Shown here piece after piece: positions 12,551 to 24,625 of a DNA stretch of 64,000 bases. The DNA is from Istiophorus platypterus (taxonomy: Eukaryota > Chordata > Actinopteri > Istiophoriformes > Istiophoridae), in NCBI GenBank assembly GCA_016859345.1, contig CM029124.1, positions 25,072,480 through 25,136,479 on the forward strand, given 5' to 3'. Below the pieces are notes generated by a model. It was given only the letters and a program-made list of their open reading frames with translations, searched no databases and was not told where the DNA came from. Position numbers and translations under genes: made by a program. The first letter of the stretch is position 1, and every line of letters starts with the position of its first letter.

Positions 12551-15328
12551 AATGGTGACTGACCTTAGAGGGACTATCGCATTTTCTGTTTATCCGATGG
12601 AGAGTGACAAAAACAGGTGCAGGCACGCCAAACACGAGCTAAAACAACTGATGAATGTTTCATATATACGTGTGTCTGTGTTTTAGTATTTATATGTTTT
12701 TATATGAAATAGCTCCATTGTATGTGCCTGTCAAAGACTGTGTACATTTGTACATCTGGAGTATGGTACAAGTGAGTATGGATTCATTTATGTGGGTGAG
12801 ATGATAGGAGGAAGTAAGCCATTGGTCTGACCGATTACACAACAGAGTGCAGGACAGACATTCGCTGCTATACAAATGTACAGAAACATCTCCTCTGACG
12901 AATGTCGCTGCTAAGCTGTCAGAGCTGCTGTTTACCTGCACATGTAATGAAACTGGGTTTAATTCAAATATTATTTTTGACGCTAAATAATTTGCATGCT
13001 GAAATTTTCATTTTGTGCTGCACTTTATCTGCAGCAGGCACCTATGCTGTCTTCTTTCATTTGTGTTATTATTACTCTCACGCTTTCTTTATCTGATTAT
13101 TCAATATGAGAATTAGTGCTATGCCAAATTTGATGATTATCTGTTTATACATAAATATGAACTGAATAACTTTGTTGATTGGCAAAGCAAATAACATCGA
13201 GATATCACCTTAGGCTCTGCAGAATTATTTACCAGTACATTTTTTTCCTACCTCGACAGTAAGTAAATATTTTTATACACACTTAAAAGACTATGAGAAG
13301 CAGTTGAATGCTCCAGAAAAAGCAAGTAATTGAGTTAAGATTATTTTGTCCGACTACTCTTCCCATCGTCAAGCATGACCTTTCAGGCTCAGAGCAAACA
13401 AACCAAAATGCACTGCAATTGTGCCAAGGGCAGACACTGAACACAATGGATCCTGATGCATTTCTGTTTTAGCTTATTTTAAAAGCTTTTCTTATCTCCC
13501 TTATCTCCCTTATCTCTTTTTACACAGAGTGAGAATGATTAACCAATAACATAATCTTTGCAGCATACCTCATCATCCATACAGTATAGTATAGTGTATC
13601 TCCCACTAGAAACATCATGTCTCTTAAAGTGCATTCAGCTCATTATAGTTCATCTAATTTGCTCACTTGAGGGAGTCTCACAGAACCCAGCTTGCCTTAG
13701 TCAACAGCAGAAGAAACAATGTTATTTTGGGGAACTTACCCCCACGTGCCTAAGATCCATTGTTGCGTATTTGCAACAAGACTGTCAAGTGAACGCCACT
13801 AAAAATAGGACACAAGCTATTTCCCCTAAACTGTTGCTGTGAAAGTTCAACAACTGCAATAGATTTTTTTGTCCAGCATCTCAAGCTCATTCCAGCAAAC
13901 ATCCCATTCCCTTTACCCCCTATAGTACAATCCCAATCCCCCTTACAAGGGGAAAGACTGCTTGATGACAAAACTGTAAGTCTTACCCTGGTAAATCCTG
14001 CACTTGAAATAATTTGACTTATTTGTCCAGTAAGACAACCTGAAATTAGCAATAACATGCAATCATGTTTATTTAGAGATGTTGCCACTTGAATTTGAGT
14101 CTAATCTTGCAGAAAGTTAAACAAATAAAATACATCCAATTAACCAATCTGCCTCAAAATTTCATAATAACAATAACAATGACAACAGGGCTTAGATACT
14201 CCAAGAGAGATTTAATATTTGTTTACATGGATATGTGCACTCATGTGATACCACATTAGCGGCATGCACAAAGATACACATGCATGTAACTCCTCAGTGC
14301 GTATACTTCCATACCATGTTTCTGCAGTGCATGACAAGAATGCTCTACAGCTTGAAATTGATGCAATGCTTGTGCCCATTACAAAAGACACCAGAGAGAG
14401 TCGGAAAGAAAAATACATAGAAGATGCTGGAAACAGCAAGTGCTCCAAGGGACGAGAGAGCTAAACAGATGATAATAGAGTGACAGAGAGAGGGAGCAAG
14501 TGAGGTGTAAGGAGCATGATATGAGGGCCCTTTTAAGTGAAGGAAAGCAGGAATAATCCCTATTAAGGTGATTAGAGTTTCAGGAGACAAAGTGTAATTA
14601 AACAGAAACAGGCTATACACTATGTGCTATCTAAATATAACTTGTTCATGCAAATTCAATCAGACTGCACAATCCACCATCGCCTCCCCAAACTGCAGGA
14701 AGGAGTGTGTGCATGTGTGTATGTATACATGCATTAGATAGTGTTTTTGTCTTTACAATGAGATCAAAAGAATGCTTGGCAGGACATAAGCCTTGTAAAG
14801 CCCCAGGATTCAATATGGAAAACATACACACACACACTCACACTGACAAGCCCACATATAAAACAAACATTAGGCATGAGAGCCTAGCAGACTAGTAGAC
14901 ACACAGGGATACACACACAGTGACACTAGCAGTATTCACTCTAAAGGAGAGCAGAGAGGATTACTACCTATGGACGTTGCTGTTTTTCCTCAGCTTCCCT
15001 CTTAATGTAAAAATCCACTCACTTTTCCTTTTTTTTGTTTGTCTCCAGCTCCTCAACAGAGGGAGTACTGTTCAGTTTTCATCCTTAGTTCAGTTCCTCT
15101 ATAACCAGCTCTCATGAGACTGGATTGTGTGTATGTGTGTGTGTTTGCAAAGGTGAAGGGAAGGGGAGTTGGTTTGTTATATATAATTCTTCTCTTTGGT
15201 CACCAGATACTTCTATCATGATACAGGAGGCAATGCTTAACCACAACAATTTACCACCACTAGGGCATATTAAAACACAAAGCCAGGAGAGTCATAAAAA
15301 TCCATCAACATCTAGTTCTAACTTTTAT
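12551..15328. other. Intron 2, no gene recognised
   Basis: Nothing beyond scattered short AC and GT stretches. Small frames such as 13750-14088 lack splice signals or family resemblance. Confidence 0.5.
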
Positions 15329-15500
15329 GGCAACTATTTTCATTATCAATTAATCTTCTGACTATTTTCTGAATTAATTGTTTGATCATCAAATATTCAA
15401 ATAATTGAAAATGAAAATATTATATTACATTTTATAAAAACTTTGCAGACTAACTTACTTTTCAGTTAGCTAATCAATTTTTCAACTAACTGGACTGCAT
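15329..15500 (-). mobile_element. Dispersed repeat family A, shortened copy
   Basis: Read on the minus strand it has the family A end pattern. On the plus strand this is GGCAACTATTTTCATTATCA then AATTAATCTTCTGACTATTT. The middle appears deleted. Confidence 0.4.
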
Positions 15501-15581
15501 TTGATTCTTAATGTTACATCCAAGTCATATTAAATAAATCATTAGTGTTGTTAATCAGTGACTTATGTCAAGCAATTTATC

Positions 15582-15586
15582 AAACA

Positions 15587-15659
<73 letters not shown>

Positions 15660-15694
15660 ATTCATGCACACACATATACACACACACACACACA
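15582..15694. repeat. (AC)n microsatellite, about 113 bp
   Basis: A long perfect AC run is followed by an interrupted AC part with CATTCATGCA. In transcripts of the minus-strand gene this would read as GU repeats, about 610 nt beyond the exon 2 donor. Confidence 0.95.
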
Positions 15695-16303
15695 AAAATG
15701 GTTTTAGGCTACTCCAAGGATTCTCTGCTTTTCGGTACAATAACATCACATAAGTAGTCCCAGTGCACTTCCCTGATGTGCATCACAAATGATAAGCCTT
15801 TGGAATTTTTCAGAAAGTGAGTAGAAACAATTACGCACAAAGTGCATTCAACTTAGTTTAACAGGATGAAAAAAGCTCAATGACCTGGCTAACTCTCTAC
15901 ATTGTTCACTGTCCAATGAAGGCAAAATACCAAAATAAAATGAACAAAGAAATCATGTAATACTATAATAACATTCTAGTAAAAAAGCATTAGAATGAGT
16001 TCAAATGCAAAAAAATCTATAATACTGGCCAGTCCATAGCTGGCCAACAAAGTCAAGGCCACATATCATATAGTAGTGAGAATCTCTTGACATAATCATA
16101 TGATTGTTCAAATCATAGCCTTAGAAAAAATGCTTTAACATCCCAAACTTTTGGAGACAGTAAGATGATTTCTTCTGCCTTTTCTTTCAAAAGCACACAC
16201 AGGGTCCTTTAAGCCTCTCAGTGTCTCACAGCACTGCTGTCTGCTCCTGTGACATGAATCCTTTTTATATTTAGCCCACATTTAGCCTCTCAGACAGTCT
16301 TAC

Positions 16304-16429
16304 CTGGTTCAGTACAGTTTTTCTCAGGCTCAGAGTAGAGGTTGGACTCATTGGCATAGACTTCTTGTAGAAGGTGACGGCTGCCCAACTTCGCCTCCTC
16401 CACAACCACAGAGATTGAAACATGATATC
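16304..16429 (-). CDS. slc24a3: Second coding exon of the same gene: extracellular loop before the first exchanger domain
   Basis: Seen: the acceptor is TCTCTCAG|GA after a long pyrimidine run, and the donor is CCAG|GTAAGA. The exon is 126 nt, phase 1 at both ends, and encodes 41 whole codons without a stop. Joined to exon 1 the split codon becomes GGA (Gly). The peptide includes EEAKLGSRHLLQEVYANES and ends EPEKNCTEP, with N-glycosylation sequons NES and NCT. Known: in NCKX3 and NCKX4 the extracellular loop also carries two sequons, the second being NCTEP (NCKX3) or NCTDP (NCKX4), directly before the HEFP segment that opens the first exchanger domain. Inferred: this exon ends at that boundary and NCTEP favours slc24a3. 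The exchanger domains themselves are not in the window. The exon is too short to appear as an ATG-started reading frame. Confidence 0.66.
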
Positions 16430-16661
16430 CTGAGAGAGTTAGAAAAGGAAAAGAGATGATGGAAAGTCACAGTTGCGTGATGAGTTTTGTTTTTCTTCTT
16501 AACAAACCACCAGACAAACTATTAGTGGCAACTCTTTTCCTGGGCAGCTGGCTTGGTGAGAGACAGTTTACACATCACATTGCATTCATGTTTATTTGTA
16601 TATATATAAAAAATAATAACAAACAGAGAGATATAAATAGATATAAAATGTAATAATAATG

Positions 16662-16687
16662 CATTATACATTAAATAATGTATAATG
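16662..16687. repeat. Perfect 26-bp palindrome
   Basis: Arms CATTATACATTA and TAATGTATAATG with two bases between. In intron 1, about 230 bases upstream of the exon 2 acceptor. Confidence 0.85.
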
Positions 16688-16939
16688 TGATCCATGTTTG
16701 CAATGTCTGCTGAGCTACACAGAGCGACTTATGGCTATAAAGCACAAGCTCTTGGTTCCACAGTTAATTGACGTTCCTGAATATTCCAAACCTTCCCTCT
16801 CCCCACAGAACCTGGCAGTTGAGGCATGTCTTTTGTGTCACTGCGTTCCTGCAGGAGTATTAGCACGGCAGCACACTGAGCACTACGAGGCTGATCATTC
16901 CAGCTCAGACATCCAGGTCATGGTATTCTCAAACCTTTA

Positions 16940-17012
16940 ACCCATCTTCTCCCACCATGCATCAGGTCCTGACTTAGGTGCAGATTAAACAAGGGGTTCT
17001 AAAAATACCACC
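16940..17012 (+). repeat. Short dispersed repeat, copy 1
   Basis: Contains CTCCCACCATGCATCAGG then TTCTAAAAATACCAC. It pairs with a similar block at 18687-18761. Confidence 0.5.
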
Positions 17013-17399
17013 AAGCTCAGCTATATTTACCAAAAGGCAGAAATATGAAACTTTTGCAACTCTTTGCTAACAGCCAAGTCATAGGCAGATGGAAGAATAG
17101 ATAGGAAGTGAGCTGGAACATGATGCTTTGGACTGAGGATGTTAGCAGCAGTAACATGGTATTGTTATAGTGGATATGTTCTTGGAGCATACCCTCCCAC
17201 TTATCTTTTTTGGCATCTAGCCATGCAGACCATTTTGGTTTTATTTGCACAGGTTTTTAGTTAATCAATACAATACAGCGGAATTAATTTTCAGAAACCA
17301 GCAATATGACAATATATACTGAGAGAATATAAAAACCAGGGAAGCTTAGAGGTTATAATGTTAACATGCCTCTGTTGAAAGGGTTTTAAACATTTAACA

Positions 17400-17970
17400 A
17401 AACAATATCAGCTCAAGCTTTTTTTAGCATGCTGCTGCCATCATGCTTTGCTGTAGGTATGGTTTTCTTCGAACAGTAAGTTGTATTATTTTTCAACGAG
17501 ATGTATCATTTGAAATTGAGGTCAAAGAAATCTATTTTGATCTCATCTGACCACAGCACTTTTTTCCACTTGAGCTTAGAATCTTAAAGATGGTTTTTGG
17601 AAAAGCTCAAAGCTAATGTGGCCTTTCTTGAGGAGTAGTTTTCTTCTTGCAACCCTCTCATACAAGCCAGAATTTTGGAGCACTTTTGATATCGTTGTCA
17701 CATGCAGACAATGACCACTTTGTGCCATAAAGTCTTTTAACTCCTTCAGCGTTTCCATTGTTCCCAGTACCCTCTCTGACCAGTTTCCTCCTCACTATAC
17801 AATTCGGAGGTACAGCCTGATGCAGATAGGGTCAAGGGAGTACCAAAATAACTTCCACTTCTTAATTATGGACTTAATTGTGAACCTACGGATAGATAAA
17901 ACTTTTGAAATATTTTTGTACCCATCTCACGACTTGTGCTTTTCGACAAATTTATCCCTTCAGTCTTTTG
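17400..17970 (-). pseudogene. Tc1-like transposase pseudogene, second relic
   Basis: On the minus strand a decayed transposase reads from the helix-turn-helix region to the first part of the DDE domain. Seen segments are MGTKIFQKFYLSV (near 17925), VTTISKVLQNSGLYERVARR then KLLLKKGHI (open frame 17576-17758), KKVLWSDEIKIDFFDLN with the first catalytic Asp (about 17525-17570) and KKTIPTAKHDGSSML (about 17425-17470). The C-terminal half with the other catalytic residues is missing and terminal repeats were not found. It belongs to a different Tc1 subfamily from the 7-8 kb copy, whose linker and DDE sequences differ. Confidence 0.78.
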
Positions 17971-18628
17971 AAAGTATTTAGTAAATTGTTTGTTTTATTC
18001 TGTTATTCTTTTAATTCTTTTAATTATTTTTTGCTGAACTGTCACTATTTTTTCTTTCACTTGAACATTCCAACTTTATTCAGTAAGTAAAGTTGGAAGA
18101 ATCCTGTTTTTTTACTTTTGAAAGGGTTTTGATTTTTCTATACCCACACTGTATTCATTAGCTTGTATTCATTAGCCATGTGACTTTCTGACAGCTGGCC
18201 TGTCACAAGCTCTGAATGGGATAGGGATGTCCCCTGGTTTCTGGCTGCTTTCTGTGACACGAGTGATGTTAGCATTAAAGGTACCCTAGGGTTTTTTTTT
18301 GTAAACAAACAAAAATTTATACTCAGTGTTTCTGACCATAACAGTTATGTATTTTTGAGGTAGAATAAATGTGTTAACATTACATTCCTCATAAAACATT
18401 TGCAAAGATTTTTTTTTAACATTTTGAGTCCTGCATGGTTTACATTCCTGTTTACTAACTAGCAGTCTTCTTTTTCCCTGCCTTTGCTGGGGCATTGCTG
18501 TGTTTGTTGTTGTGTTACACCCATCTGTAAATCAGTGGAATAGTGTGAAACAACTAGTAGTGTCACCTATGTGCACAAGGAGCTTTGTCCACAAGACAAA
18601 CAAAATAGGGACCCACTCTTAATGAGAC

Positions 18629-18668
18629 TCACAGTATCACAGTATCACAGTATCACAGTCACAGTATC
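18629..18668. repeat. Short tandem array of CACAGTAT
   Basis: Four to five copies of an 8-bp unit, one shortened to CACAGT. Confidence 0.85.
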
Positions 18669-18686
18669 CTCAAGCACCCCAGGATG

Positions 18687-18761
18687 ACCCATCTCCTCTC
18701 CCACCATGCAATTGGCCCAGACTTGGGTCCAGAGCATATCTGGGCTTCTATAAATAGCACA
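18687..18761 (+). repeat. Short dispersed repeat, copy 2
   Basis: Contains CTCCCACCATGCAATTGG then TTCTATAAATAGCAC, in the same order and spacing as copy 1. Confidence 0.5.
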
Positions 18762-18768
18762 ATTCTTC

Positions 18769-20311
18769 ACGATATTTAACAACAAACCCGAAACACTACT
18801 AGACATCAAAAACCTTTTCCCATGACTGAATTATGCTGATCAATGAGCTGGACTGCTTTAAGGTGATATGGTCATATGGTGATTTTATCAACGCAGAGTT
18901 TCCTTAGAATATCTGTGCTACAAAAGAAAGTAATGTATGCTTTGGAAGATTTCATTTTACTGCCCACTGAGGAAAATATAATTATGGAGAACAAGGGAGT
19001 AATAACTGGGTATCTTAGAGGAAAGTATTTTTGTGAATATTGGGTACCTAAAGGTACAGTACTGGATAACAAAACTGAAGTTTGGGGAAAAAAGTGTTAA
19101 CAACCTTTTTTCTGTGTCATTACAGTTAAAAAGGGGAAACAGTTTAACTTTTTGTGTCTTACAGCCCATGTACTTCAATCTTAATATCAAAATAATTAAA
19201 ATAATACTGACTAGGTTGCTCATTAAACATTAACGATTTGCCAAGTTTGATCCACCAACATCCAGACAATACATAATTATATTACTTTAAAATTCTTTTC
19301 AATATAGAAACCTTCCATAGCTCTGTACTTGACAAAGGTACATTAGTTTCCAATCCAGAGTACTTGAGATGAGCTACTGCAGTGCTGGACAAACACAACT
19401 GCCAGGAGTTAATTTTCAAAAGTACAGCTCCTTTTCTCAACTTTTCTTTATTCTAAATCATAAAATGGAGAAGAAGAAATGATAATAAAGCCCCCAGTAT
19501 GGCTGTACCTGTCTCCTGAAGGAACACCAGTAATATTTTAGTGCCCCTTCTTATACTGTTTTTCTTTCTACACATTACACTAGTATTTAAGTTTAGCTAA
19601 AACATGTATTTTACTTCACACAGTAAGAACCAGGTTTGTGGGCTGTAATAAAATTTGTGGCCATTTAGTAGCAGTAAGAATTTTTACCATGATTTTTCCC
19701 AGATTTCATTTTTTTTTGTATGCCACAGATAACCAGTGTTTACAAAATTAGAAATATGAACCACTTATTTATACATTCCCCTAAAATTCCCAACTGTTAT
19801 GCCCCTTAGTTACTCAGTGGCAATGTTTTCTTCCACTGTACTACATTTAAGTACCAGTAGGAACCAGTAAGTATTTTATAGATACCTTATTCGTACAACT
19901 AAATTACACTGTGAATCATGGGTTGTATTATAAAGTTTTAGCTAAGTTTTCAATGCTATGAGCATCATAAACAATATTCAATTCACCTCCTTTGTATTGT
20001 TTTATAGGTGGAAAACTTAGAAACAGATATTTCAAAACCTGGACAATTACTGTAAAACTATCCTTGTGACTAGGCAAAATTAGAGGTACATGAACATGAT
20101 ATTTAGATAAGAGCTGCAAAGGAATGTGCAATTTACATTAGAACAAACATAATGCACAGCTGTGCAGTACACTTGCTTACACTGTTTATTATTCTACAGA
20201 GAACCGAAGGCTGAAATCTGCCAAGCTGCATCAGTGAACTACAAGAGCTACTAGACAGCTGTGACGTCTTTTGCCCTCCTCCTGTGTTCTCTTTTCCTAA
20301 GCCAATGCTTC

Positions 20312-20313
<2 letters not shown>
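18769..20313. other. Intron 1, no gene recognised
   Basis: AT-rich. Overlapping small frames at 18876-19233 on both strands look like chance openings in AT-rich DNA. Confidence 0.45.

Positions 20314-20394
<81 letters not shown>
20314..20394. repeat. (GT)n microsatellite, about 81 bp
   Basis: One perfect, uninterrupted GT run, probably highly variable. An AC stretch follows at 20420-20434, able to pair with it. Confidence 0.95.
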
Positions 20395-20396
<2 letters not shown>

Positions 20397-21657
20397 TTAT
20401 GTCTGTGCTCTATCAGACTACACACACACACACAAAAGTGTACATTTGCAAGAATCAACACAGTAAACACAGACAGACAGACCTTGGTGAGGGTTTTAGG
20501 TGGCTGGTGGTCCAATGAAGCAGAACACATCACTGCTGCTGAAGTTACTATGGTGACTTGACGTAATAGATAAGACGCCAGGGGGGTGGGGGGAAGGTGC
20601 TTGACATAACACTGAGTAACCCACACAAATGCAAAGACACACACACAACAATAACTAACCAAGCCACAAACACATGCTAGTAGATGTGCTGTGCCACAAT
20701 GTCAGTCACACAGGTAAACACTCTCATCGTAGCAGCCACAGGCTCTTTACTATAAGAGCTACAGATAGGAGAAAGGAATGTGAGCCATGTCCTTTAGGAT
20801 CATGTGAATAGCTACACACGCAAGTTTCAAAATTTGTATATTTATATTTATTTCAAAATCAAATTATATCTTTATCTTTGTATCTTCCTGTGGGTAGCTC
20901 TGAGACATACTAATTCACAATTGTCAGAAGTGAGCATTTTCCTCCTCTGCAGGGAAAACTTTGTGATGAACACTTTAAAAGATCATGCTATCTCTAGTCT
21001 ATTTTTTTAATTTGCTGTATATTTTTTCATTGCAGTAGGTCATGAGCATGACATTGTCTGTTTGAATACTTGGTTTAGCTTCTCTTGCTGGAAAGTGGGA
21101 CTGCCAGCACTTTGGTCAGAGCAAGTCCTTTAAATTTAGTGAACAGATTCATGCTCCTCGGAGAATGAACCCCCTTCTCTTGACTACATTCCATGAGATT
21201 CCCCTGTAGAGCCATCCCAACGTCAACAAAGGATCCTAAAAACCAACAGTTGGATTTACATTAAATTTGCAAAGCATATTCACACTATAATATTTTGTTG
21301 GGCTATCCATTAAAAAAAATACTGCAACAACTAGACTGAACTAACACAGTAAGAAACTAAAATGCTCCACAGAAGTGAAGGAAATCCCAGAGCTGGTGCT
21401 AATTCTCTGCAGGTTTGTCGCTACAAGCAACTTCTTTCACATTGCTCATTTGATCCATTGTTCATACAAAAATATTGATTGGTGCAGCTGTATAGACATT
21501 AGAGAAACATAAAGGAAAAAGATGCACAGAGAAAGGTGACTAATACCAAGTGATTTGATGTATTTATATGTTGCTAAATTTTCCTCTAAATTTCAGACAG
21601 TGAGCAAAGATGCAAATCAGCCACATCATAGATTTAGGCCAGCAGTGTATAAATGTA

Positions 21658-21660
<3 letters not shown>

Positions 21661-21705
<45 letters not shown>

Positions 21706-21732
21706 TGTGTGTGTGTGTGTACATGCATGTGT
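21661..21732. repeat. (GT)n microsatellite
   Basis: GT run with one CT interruption and an ACATGCATGTGT end. Confidence 0.95.
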
Positions 21733-22234
21733 TTCTATAGAAAGAATGCTTCAGGAGAAAACATCAGGGAGGCTGGAATGAACTCAATAATATTCTAGCC
21801 TTCTATGTCTTCATATATTTCATATAGCCTTCTCCCCACTACATTCATCCATTCAACTCTGTCTCTGTGTGTACGTCTTTCTGGCTCTCTTTCACTAACA
21901 CAATGTTCTATACTGGCCAAAGTCTTATATGTCTAAGCCAACCCCATAACGTCACATAACATGGCAACCCATTACTCCTCACTGTCATGCTTAATTAGCT
22001 ACTTTATCTTCTTTAGCATCCCTTGGCAGGCATTTGCATGTATATATAAATTTAAGTATGTATGTGTGTCAAACATTTCTCTGTCTGCAAAGACAGGTAT
22101 GAGTGAATGTGAGGTCAGTTTATGTTTCTATGTGTAGTATGTGTGGTGAGCATATGTATTTTTATATTCTGTATGTGTGTGTAGGGCCATCACTGGTCTC
22201 TGCTGTGTGTATCAATGTGGGTTTGTTGGTGCTT

Positions 22235-22245
22235 TTGTGTGTGTA

Positions 22246-22295
<50 letters not shown>

Positions 22296-22308
22296 TGTGT
22301 GTGCGTAC
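22235..22308. repeat. (GT)n microsatellite
   Basis: GT run with ATTT and TTT interruptions, ending in GTGCGTACGCGC. It is the third GT array within 2 kb. Confidence 0.95.
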
Positions 22309-22864
22309 GCGCCCTAGTAAATGCTAACTACAACCTAGTCCCTAGAGATAAAAGAATCAGGCCAAGAGCATGTGACTCATACTATATTGAAAATATTACA
22401 TGATACGCGTGATATCAACATCCTCGGTTCTTTATCCTAGCACATACAATAACTAGATTACTGTTTTTTTATGTATCATTATACCAAATCTGCATTATAC
22501 ATACATGAATATAAATACATATTCTGCGCATGCATAATTACATTTCATTGGCACTGCATTTAATTCACCTGTGCTGATCAAAGGACGTTTATCTAATAGG
22601 AGCGGGAACAGAGGACTGACTTATCAGGTCACTATGTTATGAGAGAAGTAGCAACAGAGTCATTTGTGTGTCTAAGGTAAAAAGGACTGACTATTGGGCA
22701 TTATAATGCTCTAGCATATAGTGACTGACACTCACTGTAAGTTGACAAATGTTTTTAATATTTTCAACTTTATTACCCTGACACACACGCAAGACAGCTA
22801 ATGCTAAGTACAGCATGCTAAAATTAATCAGCTGAAATTAGGAACCAATAATCAAAATTTGCAG

Positions 22865-23085
22865 GTTCTTGCTTCTCAGATGTGAGGATTTTTCTTTTTC
22901 TTATGTGATAGTAAACTGAAGATCTTTTATTCTGGACTGTTGGTTTGAAAAAACAAGTCATGTGAAGATTACATTAAACTTTAGAAAACTGTGATATAGA
23001 TTTGAACTATTTTCCTACATTTTATAGACCAACAATTAATTGACTGATCAAGAACCCATTATGAAAATATTCATTTGCAACCCTA
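22865..23085 (+). mobile_element. Dispersed repeat family A, 3' part
   Basis: Matches the right half of the 43.8-kb copy: GCTTCTCAGATGTGAGGATT, TTATGTGATAGTAAACTGAA, CTGGACTGTTGGTTTG, then ACATTTTATAGACCAACAAT. Confidence 0.6.
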
Positions 23086-23684
23086 TTATCATCCAACTAA
23101 AAAATAATTGATCATTTGAACAAGTAAAGCTACTTTTCATCTACTAAGTGAAGCTTACATGTCAGAGGGGAACAAGTCATGTTTTGTGTCTTTTAAGAGT
23201 GTATGTGAGAAGACTGAAGCTGTGTGTGAAAACTTCCCAGATGGCCTTTCATAATCATTTTGAATGTTAAGGTAATGTGAGAGATGGACATCGAGATGGC
23301 ACCACAACACACCATCAATGAGTTACCGGCACAAGTGAGTGAAATGACTGATGCAATATCATTCTAACTTTAGGACAGTAGAGATAAATCAGTAATGGAT
23401 TCTGTTGTCTGATCAGTTCCCTAATGCCCCCCATACACCTTTAGAAGCTGAACTGCTTTGTAATGGCAGGAATCATTGCTTTCCTATGGAGAGAACAAAG
23501 AGGCTGGGCCTTCTGGTAAAACTACCTTGGGAGTTGCGCATCGCCCCCTTCTTATCCCCAGACACTGTGATAAAAGTTCAGTCGGTTTCAACTGTGAGTT
23601 TTTTTTAGATGATGTTTCAATGCCCAACCAAGGAGATAATAGCTGTCTGCAGTAGTAAAAAAACATTAATTACATGTCCTCAAG

Positions 23685-24625
23685 GACTGTACTTAAGTAC
23701 AATTACTTGCACAAGAACAAAGTACATATAACTTTAGTATTTCCATTTCATGCTACTTCATACTACTACTGTGGCTCAGGTGGTAGACTGGTTGCTCACC
23801 AACTGGAAGGCTTGTGGTTTGATCTCAGCTTCTCCAGTCTGCATGTCAATCCAGTGTGTAGAAAAAGCTCTGTGTGAAGGTGTGTGAATGGGTGAATGTG
23901 ACAGTAGTGTAAAGGCGCTTTGAGTGGTCAAACAGACTAGAAAAGCACTATATAAGTACAGTCAATTCACTTAGTTTCTGAGGGGAAATAATATACTTTT
24001 CAATCCACTCTATTTATCTGACAACAGAAGTAACTGGTTACTGAGAATTTACACACAAAATGTTTAAAAAAAAAAAAAACTACACATTGTTAAAGATTAA
24101 ACCAATCATCCAAAAGCTTTTTTGTCTTGTGACCTCTTATAAAAATGCAGTGTGGTGCTGTATGGTTATGTATCTCTGTCATGTTTCAGTTGTCTATGAG
24201 TTGTTAGCAGTTCCACCAAAATTCCTTTTCTCCTCCAAACTTCTTACACTGGTTCTACGCCCAAAGTGGTCACACTCTTTGTCACACAAAAACTAAGGTA
24301 AGTACAAGGTCCAAAAACTAAAAACAGATCTGTGTAGTAGAACTTTGTTTTTCTTCTTTTGTCTCAGATTAATCATCTCAGAACTCCTCAGTTTTATCTG
24401 GTGTCCCTTTGAAGGGGCCAAATCTTAGGTGGGGAACTATGGACTAAACTAACTGTATATAAAGGATATCAAACTAATTCCAACCAGCACAGATACATTG
24501 AAATGCTACTTACACATTGATGCATTAATATTAGCAATTCAAGAATGTCACATGTTCAGTCACTGCCAGCTTTTAAGAAAAGTACTTTCAGTTACGATAC
24601 TTGGGCATATTTTGCAGAATCCTCA
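23685..24625 (+). mobile_element. Composite of dispersed repeats (family C) interrupted by a SINE
   Basis: The outer element resembles a very common teleost repeat that contains runs such as ACTTAAGTAC and, near its other end, GCTACTTACACATTGATGCA. It is split by a SINE (23769-23972). A second foreign block (about 24065-24430), containing GATTAATCATCTCAGAACTC, sits between its middle and end parts. The order shows successive insertions. I know this family by pattern only and cannot give its class. Confidence 0.5.
23769..23972 (+). mobile_element. tRNA-derived SINE, copy 1
   Basis: The head is tRNA-like: a perfect RNA polymerase III A box TGGCTCAGGTG and a B box GGTTTGATCTC with one base off consensus (C to T, as expected from CpG decay). 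The body follows the fish pattern CTTCTCCAGTCTGCATGTC, and the 3' part has GGCGCTTTGAGTGGTC and AAAGCACTATATAAG. It is not a tRNA gene, because a cloverleaf does not close and the tail is SINE body. Confidence 0.75.

Larger units (their letters stand above)
1..16303 (-). other. slc24a3: Intron 2 of the SLC24A3/A4-like gene (partial, runs off the window)
   Basis: Going downstream from the exon 2 donor, no sequence encoding the expected next segment (HEFP, then the YALAIVCDDFF-type first transmembrane motif) was recognised on the minus strand. The next exon is therefore taken to lie before position 1. The interval holds a LINE with a Tc1 insertion and five microsatellites. Absence of the exon rests on reading by eye. 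Confidence 0.5.

Noticed and set aside
18629..18668. CRISPR-like array
   Set aside because: 8-bp tandem units without spacers, in a vertebrate intron.
23769..23845. tRNA gene
   Set aside because: Has pol III boxes but no closing acceptor stem, and it continues into a SINE body.
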